Shown piece after piece: positions 43,601 to 57,800 of a stretch of 64,000 nucleotides of DNA. A model generated the notes under the pieces. It was not told the origin of the DNA. It searched no databases and saw nothing but the letters and a program-made list of their open reading frames with translations. Source of the stretch: Branchiostoma floridae (Eukaryota > Chordata > Leptocardii > Amphioxiformes > Branchiostomatidae); contig NC_049981.1 of NCBI RefSeq assembly GCF_000003815.2, positions 7,990,581 to 8,054,580 on the forward strand, written 5' to 3'. Position 1 is the stretch's first letter. Every line of letters begins with the position of its first letter. The translations under genes were made by a program, and so were the position numbers.

Positions 43601-46600
43601 GTCTTCTGAGGCTGCGCAGTGCAAAATAAGTAAAGTTTATAGCAAATTCTTGCCCGTGGGCTAATTGCAGGTAACATTAGAGATTCAAATAGTGTGAAAA
43701 CACTATTACAAGTGTCTACTCTAGTCTATAACTAGTAAGAGCTAACTCTAGATCCTGGGTTATTGGGTTCACCTCCTTTTTCAAAGACAGTGGAAGACGA
43801 AAGATCCCACCTTTTCTACTATGTGTGGGTTTTGTGATGTTAGAAGGAGAATTGTTTTCTTTTTGTGAATATAAAGAAGTTTGGGTGAAATTTGGTGGCC
43901 TCTTCAATAGCTCTTTTCCTTCGTGATCATAGAAAGAGCAGTTTGACATCAAATGTGTAAAGAAGAGTGTTAGAAGATCTCACACATCCATGAAATATTT
44001 ATATGTCTTGCTTCATTGTTTACACACAGTTTATTAATTATGCAAATAAGGTTTTGATTGACACCATGTATCCATTGATCACTACCTGCTATTCTATTAT
44101 GAATGTGAGCTAACATCATCTTCCCACTCACTTCCTGCTACTGAAATTGTATTCAAATAACTACACACAAGAACATCACATCTAAACACATTGAAAACAA
44201 ATATAAAGCCTTTGGACACAGAGGTAACAATGGTAACATTACTTGGCATAATCTAGCTTACATGTACCTTCCTTTAAATCATCTTGTAGACATAATTTCA
44301 GGTGAGATTAACTGACTCTTCAAGAGCATATGTAACATTAAATAGTAGTACAATACAATAGTCTCACAACATTCACTACAAATAATAACTAGAATCATGA
44401 AGTCTTAAAAGTTTATAATAGAATGTGAATATTGTTTCTGCAATAAATGGTCTTAAAATGTTAACATCCATTGGCATAATACCGGTCGGTTTACTGCAAT
44501 TTCTCAAGCAATGCTAATTTGGCAAATGATCAACGCATCATTTTCTCCAGTTACATGTTGCTGTTACAGCTTACCTTTGCCACTTCTTCTGTGTAAATTA
44601 TTTTGTCTCTCTGGTCCTGCTAAAAACATAATATCGTAATTGGAACACACCGCGAAATTACACGGAGAACGGGCGCGTGGTTGGAAGGGGGTGCACTATA
44701 CCGGTCAAACGAAACACGGCACAATTAACTGCCGCTATGTACCTTTATTCATCCTCTGTTGTTCCTTTCTTTCCTGTTAGTAGTTGCACAAAACAAAAAT
44801 CTGCATGAGCATACAAAAAGTCATGAGAAAATGGGCGTATACTGACAAGAATTTTCATTTAATTTTGGTCCGTCACAACCGCTATGACGTAAAACTTTAC
44901 TGCTGGCCGTAGCATTAAAAATGGCGGGAAAATGGCGGCGTGCGTTCAATTTGACCCATTCAGCCGTAGATCCGGGCGATAATGCAACGGTTCCTCACAC
45001 TTTTACATGAGTTGTAGGTCACCAAAAGAAATTCAAGATTGCTGTTGAATCATGCTCGTCTTGTGCCGTGAGCACATGTGATTATTATCTACAAATCTGG
45101 CGATGAACGTGACAGTGTGTTTGTCCCACGACGAGCTCGCCTGCCCCGAAAATGACCTGAAAACTTTTGGCCTTGTTGTCTTCGAATGCAATGTTATCGA
45201 TGCTTTGTAAATTATGTATTGGACACCTAGATGTCTGAAGTGTGCATACCTCAGAAATAACTATTGTTGCATGTGTAGATCTCTTTAAGTTCCACTATTT
45301 TTAATCGACCGGTATAAGGCTTATGACCGGTATTATGCCAATGCATGTTACAGATAACATAATTTGTTCCTAATACATTATGCAAAATTTCTGTCAGATT
45401 TCCTACACAGCTTACTTGCAGGGGTTGTTTGTGAAGACACAATTGTGTAGTCCACATTGCTCCGACTCGGTGAGATATCTATGCCCCTTGTGAAAGCTAC
45501 TGTGGTCCCAGCCTGAGCATTCTCCGCCACTGTTCCTCTGTAAAGCAAGTTTGCATCACAGTTGGCATAGCTCTTTTTCTCACTAGTGAGTGGCACTGTA
45601 AAGACAGCAGTTGTATAAAAGCACAGCAAAAGGCCCTTAACACTAAACTGGGCAATTATCTTAAGAACTTCCCTGCACAGAAGAGCACAGAAAAGATGTC
45701 AAAATAGTGGTCTGATCTGGTTGTTAAAGCGACTAATAACGGCAAACTGATTTTAGCCTCTAGCCACTGATGAAGCTGTTCATAGCGAAAATAGTTTGGC
45801 CGACAGGCTGAATAAAAGTTCAAAACTTGAACTATGCGGCTCCAGATGTATTTCTGAGGGACGACTGCACTGTGCAAGATGTCGGTAGCTTGAGAGATGA
45901 ATCTACTCTAACATATAAAGACAAACTGGTCGAATACAGAGTCTCAGCACTGTCATTTGCCTTACACTCGAAAGATTAATTAAAGCAGCGTGAATATTTC
46001 GTGATTTACAGGAGTAACGTTACTGAAGAAGCTTACGTGAATTGACTCTGTGTGAAGGATACAGCGTTAGCTGAGCCCCGCTCTGTCACTTCTATTGTGA
46101 CTGTCCCTGTAGAGCTCATCACTGGTGGACCCTCATCACTGACTCGAACCAACAACTACAAACACAACACCTCTCATTCAATGTTTGACATCTCATTCAG
46201 TTTAACACACAATATATCATCGCAATTGAAAAATATCAGAAAGAAATAATAATGAATAGACAGACACTGACGAAAATCTGTACAAGATTTAAAATTTTCT
46301 AAATTAGAGCAACGTGGATCATATATGAGTTAAGATTACTTGCACATGTGAAAAAAAACTGCGCCATAACTTTCGCCGTGTATTCAGGAACTTTGAATGA
46401 TACAGAATGATACAGTTCCAGTTCCCTGACAATTTGCCTAGTGTGTTATTTTTTGTACACCCCTCCTTCGCCATAAAAAGTCATGTGCAGGTCAAGCAAA
46501 AAACATGTAAATGCCTGTCTGCCTGCTCATCTGTCGAACCAACAGGAGAACCATATTCCTAATAATGAGGCAGTTGACAAGATATGCAATACAAAATAAC

Positions 46601-48771
46601 AACCAAAAGCTCAACTCTTACCGGGAATTGATTGATGTTAGCATAGTCACTAGCCAAGTTTCTCCTTGTCACAACATCACCTGTCATCGGGTCCACAGCA
46701 AACATGGCCGCTGCTGCGTCCGAGTTCTGTACAGCTGGGTCTGTGTACGTGCTGTAGGTGAACTGGGGTTGCTACAGGAGAACATCATACAAACGTGTGT
46801 CATGCCTTCAGTATTCAAACAGTATTCTTTAGGCCCTTCTTGCATAATTGGCACCTGTCAAATGTTCCTTTCACCTGCCCTGAATTACAGACTATCTCCA
46901 CTGAAAAACACCTGTTTCTGTCTCTTCTGCCTGATCCAAGGTACTAGACAGAAAATTTAGGTTCAGCTACGGTCCAGGTCCAGAGGGTTAGTTTGTATCT
47001 GTGAATACTTGTGAATAGCTTTAGCTGAGGACATTGATGGGCAATACTCAAAACAATGGTCCATTCTGCTACAAATGATTCTGTTTGGTGGTGTATCCAA
47101 CATTCACTGGTGTTTCAAAATCCTATCTTCACGTAAACAACACGAACTGCCTCTGTTTTAGACCAAGTTTGACTGGCGAATATAAGATAAGAAAGGCAAT
47201 CTTCTCTGCTTCACTCTAGTTATTTTATTGTACCTTTAAGCCCTCAAACACGCAAACGCCTGCTCGTATAATCTGTTTATTTTCTACTCAGTCCAAAAGC
47301 CGGTACACTGATTTTTTTCAGGTCCGTTTTTTCTGGACTGGTCCAACAAGAAAAACCCATCCCTACAAGACATTAGTTCTTAAGCTGCCATTGGGCTGTT
47401 TTCGACAAACTATAAGTTATAAGATTTTTCAAATTAGTTTCATTCTCTGGAATATAATAAAGGATTTGATACTGTACAGTTTGGCTGATTTTTGCTGCAG
47501 CAAACTAAGTTAATGACGCATTTCGTATTCCATCAAACTTTCTATCTGGGAATAGGTAAAGACAGTTTCAGTTGTTAAATATGAACATAATAGTTGGCAC
47601 ACCATGCCATAGCTACAAATAGTAATGATAACAGCAACCAAACTAATAAAGTCACATTTGACTACGTAATTTTGTTGTATGTATATTATATAATAATTGA
47701 ATATATATCAGTATTGGGTAAACTAGTCAAAATTTATTGATTATATATAATTTTACACTTATCATGCATGCCATCCATTAATCATCAGCATTGCCGCATT
47801 CCACTGATGCAACCCATTACAGTACCTGTCTTAGATGCACAATGAGCTTTGATGGTGCCGAGCTTGCAAATACACATTCTTGAAAACCATGCAATGCTTT
47901 TGTCAGCCTTAAGGTGGTATCTCATTGCACTTGTGGCACCGGTGTGGCACTGCGGGGTTTATTCACTGCGGCACTGTTGTGTTATTTTTGCCAATTTTCT
48001 ATAATGGAGAAATTGCGTAAAATGTAAAAGTGACTTAGAAAACAACAAAATACACAAAACCTACGAAAATTTATCCTAAGACTTTAGTTTATCACTCAAA
48101 AATTTGTTTTGAGTAATCTTTTGAACCCCGCAGTGCCACACTGGTGCCACAAGTGTAGTGAGACACCACCTCAAGTTTGACATGTGTTGTGTGGTGTTTC
48201 TGTGGACTCATCCATGTACCAAGCAGGGAGTTAGGGGAACTCCCAACTTCCATCATGCCTTCGTGCAAGCATGCACAAATCATCCATTCAAGATAACTGT
48301 GTGCCAGAAAATGTCTTCAAACAGACATCAAACACGATGAACAGATTTCTTCCTTCCTTCGTTGTGCATCGCCATTGTTTAACCCTGTGTTATCATGACT
48401 AATGTGTGGTCTGTGACTTAAACAGAAGCACAAGACCAGCCAGATGCCATGCAAAAATATCATGCATGACATTCCTGTAGCAAGTCATAAGCGTGGAACT
48501 TGCCACTTTTGTACTTACATCCCAGAACTGATTTCGAAGTGAGGGAAAAACAACACATGTGTCATGTTAGTGTTGAACACTTGCTACTGTTTTTGTTATT
48601 GTATATCATTCTACACTATTGTCACATGTAGATTACCATGTGCTACGTTCTACCAAATACTCACATTTATGGCATCTGCTGAATTGTTACGCTTTCAGAT
48701 GTAAAAAAAATATTAGTAACCATAGGGGTGAGAAGTTATGTGAGGTATATCAAATAACACTGAATAAAAGA

Positions 48772-48838
<67 letters not shown>

Positions 48839-51800
48839 TCCTGTAAGTCAATTTCTTGTACATTTATCAAAATTTCATAATCCTGAAGGTTCTTGTAAGT
48901 TCTACCGAAATTCCACGGAAATTTATTGGCATTGACACAAATCAAAAACAGAAGAAATTTAAATTTGAATGAGTCTGTCAAGGCAGTCATTTTACCACCA
49001 GGCACATTGATTATGTCATCTTGGTTTCAAACCCATTGCCATGTCAGTCAAACCACTGTAAGTTATGTAACGGTGTCATTGTTTTCTTGAAAAAAGAGAG
49101 AAGAAGCAAATTAACTGTACGTCTTCTCTGTTAAGTATTAGAATACCTGCACAGTATGGTGTATGTACATCAATACCCACACTTACATGCATGTTATTAT
49201 TGTATGTGTATTACTAAGTTGTGTTAATACTGACAGACCTGTTTTCCTAATGCTGTCTAACATAAATCTCTCAGATTCAGAGATGAACAAACAAAATTAT
49301 CATTACCCCGGCCTGTACAATTATGAAGTAAGTAAGAAAGAGAATGGTGGATATCTTTTGAAAGCTTAAATCTCAATTGAGCTGCCATCACTTAGTCATA
49401 ACTATCAGTTTGACTCTGTTTTTTTACAAAGTATCATACACTTATTATCATGCATAGTGCAGGGCTAAAACTTTGTACTAAAACGTTGTCTCAACATAGT
49501 AAATTGATGCATCAAATTTCCAACTCACCAGTTTTTTTAGAATTGAAAAACACAGTAATTTGAGTTTTAATGAAGACTTTTTTGTTAAAAATTTGAGGCA
49601 ATTACTCATAATGTAAGTGATGGAATAAAATTATGGCTCTATACTTATGAAGAACACAGATTAACTTTTATAATTAGGAGTCAGGTAAGTAGATAAACTA
49701 CAAAGTCCTTTATAAGGCAATTACTGCCACTTACATGCATTACCATAGGAGGAATAAATATTCTGTTCACAACTGTTCAGAACCAGTCAAAAAATCAGTT
49801 CTGACATAATCTTGCACTACATGGACATCATAACAGAACAGTCATTATGTAGGATTTATCAAAATCTATCCGTCTGTTTGTGGAATCAGTGAGACTGAAT
49901 AAAAACGTACCGGATTATCTGCATCGGTGGCTTGCAGCTGGCCTATAGACATGCCAATAGCAGCGTCTTCTCGAACTGTGAAACTGTACGGAGTCCCATC
50001 AAAGGTTGGGGGGGAGTCGTTCTTGTCCTGGATGCAAATGAAGTATAAATCCAGATAACGTTGAATTACGTAAATGCACAAAAATACATAACAAATGCAC
50101 CTTGTATCTAAAAGAACTTTGAATAACTTGAGGTATATCTTTTTAGTGATGTGATAAACCATCTTTAGTGGCCTTATATATGGCATAATCGTTTACCATT
50201 CAATCATCACAAGGAAACTGGAAAAAGAAGAAGTATGGTCTATCACTGAAGTAAACTTACAATTTTGCCTCATGCCTTACACAACAATGTAAGTATTGTT
50301 TGCTGAGACTGGGCTCAAAATACTTTTTTCTGCATACCTGCACTGGTGCAGGTAACATTGAAAATTACCTGCACCAGACATATCTTACCTGCACCACTCT
50401 GAACTTAAGAATTGTGAATCATACTAAAATTGTTCGGGGAACCATGCATTTTTTCTTTCATACTTTAACCATGCAGCTAATAACAATCCACACACACCTG
50501 CATCATAGGAGAATGTAATTTACTATAAAACTCAGTACATGGACCAGTGCAGGTTAGGTGCAGGTAGACACCAGAAATACCTGCACTAACCTGCATATGC
50601 AGGTGGTATTTTGAGCCCTGTGAGAGAATGAGCCACAACTGGCGAGGAAAATCACACACAAACATGAAGATTGTGCCCACCTGGATGTTGACAGTGACTG
50701 TTGCTGTTGATGTCCTGGTGTTGAGGTGTGGGGCGGCCTGGGCCATGTCCTCTGCCAGGATGACCACAATGTAGCGTGCTGTGGTAACACCTTCATAATC
50801 TAGTGGCCCTTGGGAAAGACATGTCCATTTATTTAAAGCTACAGTCTAAAAATATATGTGCAAATCTGGTTAAACTGGATTTTTTTNNNNNNNNNNNNNN
50901 NNNNNNNNNNNNNNNNNNNNNNNNNNNNNNNNNNNNNNNNNNNNNNNNNNNNNNNNNNNNNNNNNNNNNNNNNNNNNNNNNNNNNNNNNNNNNNNNNNNN
51001 NNNNNNNNNNNNNNNNNNAGACAGGACACCTGTGTTCTCATTCACACCTGTACATGGTACCCACTGGTGGTAGACAGGACACCTGTGTTCTCATTCACAC
51101 CTGTACATAGTACCCACCTGTGGTAGACAGGACACCTGTGTTCTCATTCACACCTGTACATGGTACCCACCTGTGGTAGACAGGACACCTGTGTTTTCAT
51201 TCACACCTGTACATGGTACCCACCTGTGGTAGACAGGACACCTGTGTTCTCATTCACACCTGTACATGGTATACCCACCTGTGGTAGACAGGACACCTGT
51301 GTTCTCATTCACACCTGTACATGGTATACCCACCTGTGGTAGACAGGACACCTGTGTTCTCATTCACACCTGTACATGGTACCCACCTGTGGTAGACAGG
51401 ACACCTGTGTTCTCATTCACACCTGTACATGGTACCCACCTGTGGTAGACAGGACACCTGTGTTTTCATTCACACCTGTACATGGTACCCACCTGTGGTA
51501 GACAGGACACCTGTGTTCTCATTCACAGTAAACAGAGTCTCCCCAGTAGTAGGAGTGACACTGTCCCTGGTGTACTGCACACTTGCCCCAACATCAGGAT
51601 CTGCAGCCTAATAAATAATAAAAACTATTGTGGTCCAAAAGTTTGTCTCAAACTCTTAATCTGCTGCTTGATATCAATGAATACTAGTTTCATCAGGTGG
51701 AAAGTCGTCAACAGTATTACACTGTGATTTATTTTAACGAGATTGTTCAAAGCAAGGTCACGAGACCACTTCAAGGTAATGAACTAAGAAGTTGGAAACT

Positions 51801-54800
51801 GTGCACGGAGATAGCGGTGGACATTTGTTTTGAAGGCTGATAAGTTGTAGACAGGAGGGAAACAAGAGTCGTCAAGTGATTTCCATAATTTTGCTGTCCG
51901 AGGAAAGAAACTGTTGCTGTAGAAGGACTTGGAAACCGGCGATTGAAAAGTAAAACGATGTGAGTTTGAAGAGAACCTTGTGTTGCGCTGAAAGGCTCTG
52001 AACGGAGAGACAAGCACTTTAAAAGTTCAGTACATGCAGGTGGTAGATCCAGAGTGGTTTGTACCTCAAGGTCAATGATGTTCATGGCCGGTTCATTCTC
52101 ATCCACATTCACAATGTACTCAGCATTGGGGGGGCTCAGGGGACGTCTGGCAAACTCATTGTCCTGGAACACTGGAGGCTTGTTGTTGATATCACTCAAT
52201 CTGTTGTTTGTCAATAACAAAAAAAAAGTTACATTTAAGCCCATGTTGAAATAATTCCAGCATCTAGCAGCTTTTGATTTTGTAGATGCTTGAGAAAACC
52301 AAAATTTAAGAACAGTATGTTTCAGCACTAAGGACAGATAGCATATTCTGTATCAACCAGTGGTATTAAATAGCAGTATACACACACACACACACTATCT
52401 GTTTATTTTCATACCTATATATATATATCTCATGCATATATTTGCAATGATTTTTCTTGTTTCTGATTTTAACATATTGGAGTGCAGAAAGATTCCAATA
52501 GGTATACCAAAGAACTGGGTGAGCAGATCTATCTTGTCAATAATGTTTCTTCCATTCACTCTACTGCCAACATGGCCCAGTCTCAAAATACATAATTCTA
52601 TGAATGTTTCTTATTCTGTTTTACATCACATGCATACATAATTTTGAACACAAAGTCATCTTCAAACACACCTTAGGGCATTCCCTCTCTGACACTATCT
52701 AAAACTCTGTGCCTCACATGCAATGTCCTACTCACTGAATGGTAAGGTCCAGTAGTGCTATCCGTCCCCCTGAGTCTTGTGCCTGTACTGTGATGGGGAT
52801 CTCCCTCTGGTCATCTCGGTCCAGCGGTGCTCTCCTGGTCAGCTGACCTGTTGTGGGGTTGATGGCAAACCTGTCCAGTAAAGTGACGAGAAGTACATCA
52901 GACTAGCATCTTAGCATGAAAGTTCATCTGTGCTGGTGGAATACATTACACAAAAATGCTAACACTTTACTTCCAACACTGAATTAAACTATAGGGTCAC
53001 TTACCCCTCAAAATTTCATAAGTATCAGAGAGTCTACCAGCCCGCCGGCCCACCCACAACAGAGACGGGGGTTCAACATAGATTTTCTGATACTTATGAC
53101 CCCCTCCTGCAAAAGTGGTGTGTTCCTGATGTCACTGCTGGAGATAGAAGGGTCATTCTGTGAACAAGGTCGACGGAGATTGACCAAAAAAGTCCCTATA
53201 ATTTAATTCTGTGTTGGAAGTAAAGTAGACTAGCATCTACATCACTGATAATTTGGGGTATCTAGGTATCTAAAAATTCTTAAGAGGCAACTGGGATTGA
53301 ACTTCTGAATGCCTGCACCGTTATTGAGGAGTAAAACTGAGGTCTTAGGAATGTTTCATGAGGTTATTGCAAATGCATTTAAGTTTGCGGGGATTTAATT
53401 TTGCGGTAGTGGGGAAAGATGAGAGGATGAACGTAGAAGTCATCATCGATCACGATGGACAACCAAGAGCGGGGAAAGAGACTTTTTGCTGTGGTTTCAA
53501 GTTCGCAGTAGCACCATGCACTGTAGTCTTTTTCTGCCATGGAAAAATTTTTGCGGTGGTTTTAAGTTACCGCGAATATTAAACCACCACGAAAGTTTCT
53601 GCATTTACAGTATTTGAATTGGTTCAATATCAATAAATGCCAGATTGTTGGACAGGGAAGCAGGCAGAGGAGTGAACAGGAGCCAGAATAGGGCAGATAC
53701 CAGGCTGCATATAAAATTTACTGCAAACAACTAAAATTTACAAGCACAAAACAACTGTAGATGGACATTTGTATGACTTGTGCTAAATTTTGTTTAATAA
53801 TAGAGAATCATGTCTCTTCTCTGTTCAGAAAGATGTGGCACGATTTAAACAATTGTGAAAAAACAATACTGCAGCAATCCTCTTGGGTTCAAAAGTCTAA
53901 ATATCAAAAATCATGAGCGGCAAATTTCTTAGTTATGTGTAGCATTCTACTGTCTAGAAATAGGAATCGACTTGACTAGAACAACTAAACAAAAACGTAT
54001 TGGTTGAAGAATTCTCAAATTCTAATAAAAAGCAGAACTGACTTGTCTCCTCCCCTCAGCAGACTGTAGGTGATGCCAGCAGAACCAGACCCATCTGCAT
54101 CTGTAGCCTGTTTAACGGCAGGAAATTCATCAAGCATTTGTACACAATTATGTCAATAACACACATATAATGATACAAAATATGACTTGCAGCCTGTGAT
54201 GCCACTCAAAAACCTTCCAGCTTTAGCCAAGCTATTTGATGTGTTCTTCAACCTCTTCATAGACCGGCTGACTTTGCGTTTTTGTGTGTGAGATCTCTGT
54301 AATTGACTATCTGTTCCCCACTTACTGGATTAAGTATAAGTCTGCGGTTACAGTGTTACTCTTTTTGTCAAAATTGCCCAAATGTGAGGGGTGTGTGAAT
54401 AATTTTGCATGCAACTGTGTATATCCCAGGACTGACAGTAACTCTAGTTTATTAAAAATGTGACAGATTTAAAACTCTACAAACAGGCCAGAAATAGAAC
54501 CCTTTACTGCTGATCCACCTTAGTTTCCGGATGTGTTTCACTAGTAACTTAGTTTAAGAGTGAAAGAGAAAAACATCGCCGAGCCATGACTCAACTAAGG
54601 ATCCATCAGGACCCATTGGAAATTGAAGCTTGTAGATACAACCGAACCCCTCCTAATGATAAACTAGTATATTTTGCGATAAGAACCACATGCATGTAGA
54701 AAACGAAATACACTGAGTGTTCACTGTACATGACGATCTGCAAAATACAATTGTTAATGCTACACATGTAGATCAGAAATATGCACACATAACTAACGAA

Positions 54801-57800
54801 GGCACTATGTTCAAAAATCTTATGTCATCATCTGTCAGACCATGATATACTGGAAAATCTCTGTAAGCTCGTCTATACGTTTTAAGAAGAGAGAAGATGC
54901 ATGTAAATTATAGTATAACTTTTGTTTACTACCTTTTGTATCAAGCTGACTGCATTTAGCCCCAATGGGGCATGAATATGCAATAAACTTCATTCAATTT
55001 GTCATTGTTAAGAGCTGACCTGAACAGATTGTACTGGATCTCCGTTCTGTCCTCCCTCTGCTATCTCAATGGGCTGGTTAGGATTGGCTGGAGCAGTGAA
55101 GGTTGGGGAATTGTCATTCCCATTGGTCAGGTCCACCTGTACTGTAGCAGTGGCTGTGGTCGGAGGAGACCCATTCTGTGTTCGATGTAAAAAGATTATA
55201 TCATATCATATTCAACTCTTTTAACCATCTATAATGTCAACATAACCAGAAAACCTTCTTGTTGTTCTGAGAAATTATTTCATATTCATGCCATTGCAAA
55301 CTGAGGGCAATTTTGGGGATAAAAGTGCAAGTATCATTAAAAATTTAGTTGTCTTGTTACAATAAAAATGTCTCAGATCCTTGTCAATAGTTCGTACTGT
55401 CACAACCTGCTTAAACAAGCTTAAACATCAAAATTGTAGGACAGCCTATGGCAAATGTGACCATGACAGTATTTCAAATTAAGCCAATTGTCGCCATACT
55501 TGAATTCTGAAAGTTTCAATTTGTAGTTTGCACAATCTTTCTGATCTTCACTGATTTTGCCATGTGTAAACTGCAGTTATTATCATGGGAACTGAAAAAC
55601 AAGTGGTTGCTGGAAAGGCAGATGGTACATAAGCAAAGGGTTTAAAACATAAAATTGGACGGGACCATTTTATGTGACTGGATGTGGTCTATATCTCTGT
55701 ACAAAGAAGCCTCTACTCACATCAGTAGCCAAGACTTGAAGAGTGTAAGATGGAGTCCTTTCATAGTCCAGTTGATTCCGAACAGTAATCTCTCCACTAC
55801 ACAGAAAATATAATACATTAATACAAGATAATATTTATTGACACGACAAAAGTACAGCGACTTTTGTAAGGTCGACATGTATAACAACTACTTACAGTAC
55901 AACTAAACACATATATATGGATATCTATAGGTATGAATACATCAACATAAAGGGTCTAGCATGTCATTTACACTATATTACATAAACAATCGTGGATATA
56001 CTACAGCATTCACAGGGTTAAACATTTCCCTGAAAAGTTGGTTAAGGACAGCGAATTTTTGTGTGCAACTGAATCTTTTAAAACTTCAGTCTGTTAAGTT
56101 ACCCTGAGTCACAACTTCAATTTCTTGAACACTAAAAATTACTGCTCTCAGACTAGTAACTTGCTTGCCTTGTACAGTCAACCAAAATGAGCTGCATTCA
56201 TGGCAAAAAGTTTTGGGTTCATATCAAAAGGACAAGGCTTGCTTTGTCATTATTCTTACCTACAAATGTAACTTACAAACTACATGTACTGCCACATGAG
56301 AAAAAAATTCATGAATTTTAAGTTATTCTAAGACATGTACCAATGTGGTATACATTGTGTATACACTTATATTATAATTTTACAGGTGTTCAAGACAATC
56401 TTGAAAGGGACCCTATAACAATGTCTTTTATGTGGCCGCATTATGGCATGAGACTCGATATTAGGTAGAATACAAATTGAAGACAAGTTACGTGTTCTGA
56501 TTAATCTGAAAGTCGTTGTCTGTGTTCCCTGTCCCCAGACTGTAGCTCAGGGCGTTACCATCTGGGTCACTCGCCTGAAACAAGTTCACAGCTCAGATTA
56601 GCCACAGAAAGACTGCTCGGGTTTATTGGTAGAAAAGATTTAAGGCACGATACAAAACTGCAGAACCACGGAAGAAGAGAGAACATTTGTTTGAGTTTTG
56701 TAATAGCTGTCGTGTGGCACACTCTATCGAATGCCTTGCTGAAATCTGTCATATGAAACTTTAGATCTAGTCGTTACTAATTTGAATGCATTATGACACA
56801 TTATCATATAGCCAGGGGACGTGGGCCAATCAGATTTAATTTAATATGTGAAGTAAACCAGTAAAGATATAACCGTTACATATATTAAGAGACTCAATGC
56901 TACAGACAGATTTGATTATATATTCTGATGTAACAACTCCCACAATGCTAAAATTAAGGTAAATATATAAAAGACTGCTTTGACATGAGAGAAAAATGCA
57001 GAAACTCATAATAAGCCCCACTCGATTGTTGTACAATATCAAAGATTTAGGCTAGCTCTTATTGTTCTAGAAATTAGAATGTCAAATTTCATTCTATATT
57101 CATAATCTGCATAATGTACTATGTTTAATACTTGTTTTAGTAAATAGGATGATAAGTTTGTTTCTTCTTTTTTTTTGCCATACATTGTACCGCGTACGAT
57201 CGTTGCGCAATGAAGTTCTTCTATAGGTATCATCTTGACTTACGGTAACGGCAGTGACAGGGCCATTGACAGGTGCCTCCTCCCCCAGCCTGGTGCTGTA
57301 CTGTTGTAGAGGGAAGGTGGGGCGCCTGTTCTGTGTGCCAGTCACTGTGATGTCCACATAGCCCTGACGTTCACTGCAAGCAGGGTAAAGTCACTCAGGT
57401 TAACAAATAAAGGCAAGTATCATTGAGTAGGCATCCTTCCATCTTTGCAGATGATGGTAGCACTCACTCCTTGAAGTTAGGGCGGTTGACAGCGTACTTT
57501 TAGAATATCTGCAATCAAGTTCTTTTACAGTACATTGAAGGAAGTCAACCCCAGTCATGAACTCGGACGAGGGGGGGGGGGGTACAGACTTTAAGTCAGC
57601 TTTGGGATTGTGTTCTCGCTGCAACAGCACCACCCATATTTGGCTACTATAGTAGCAAGTAGCAGAACTTCAGTTGGAAGCTCTGAGGCTTGAGGAAGAT
57701 GTTTGACAGGCATCAAAATGTATCAACTTGAAGCAAGTTTAACTAATTCTGTAAAAGAAAACTCCAATATCCTCTTCACGGGCCCAGGTAGCGTGGGTAC

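Noticed and set aside
45590-45629. Upstream acceptor tttacag for cadherin exon 45416-45582
   Set aside because: Joining there in the required phase reads ACT GCC ACT CAC TAG, a stop. The cactcactag acceptor keeps the frame.
51019-51540. CRISPR-like regular array
   Set aside because: Repeats are head to tail with no unique spacers, in a eukaryotic intron. It is a minisatellite.
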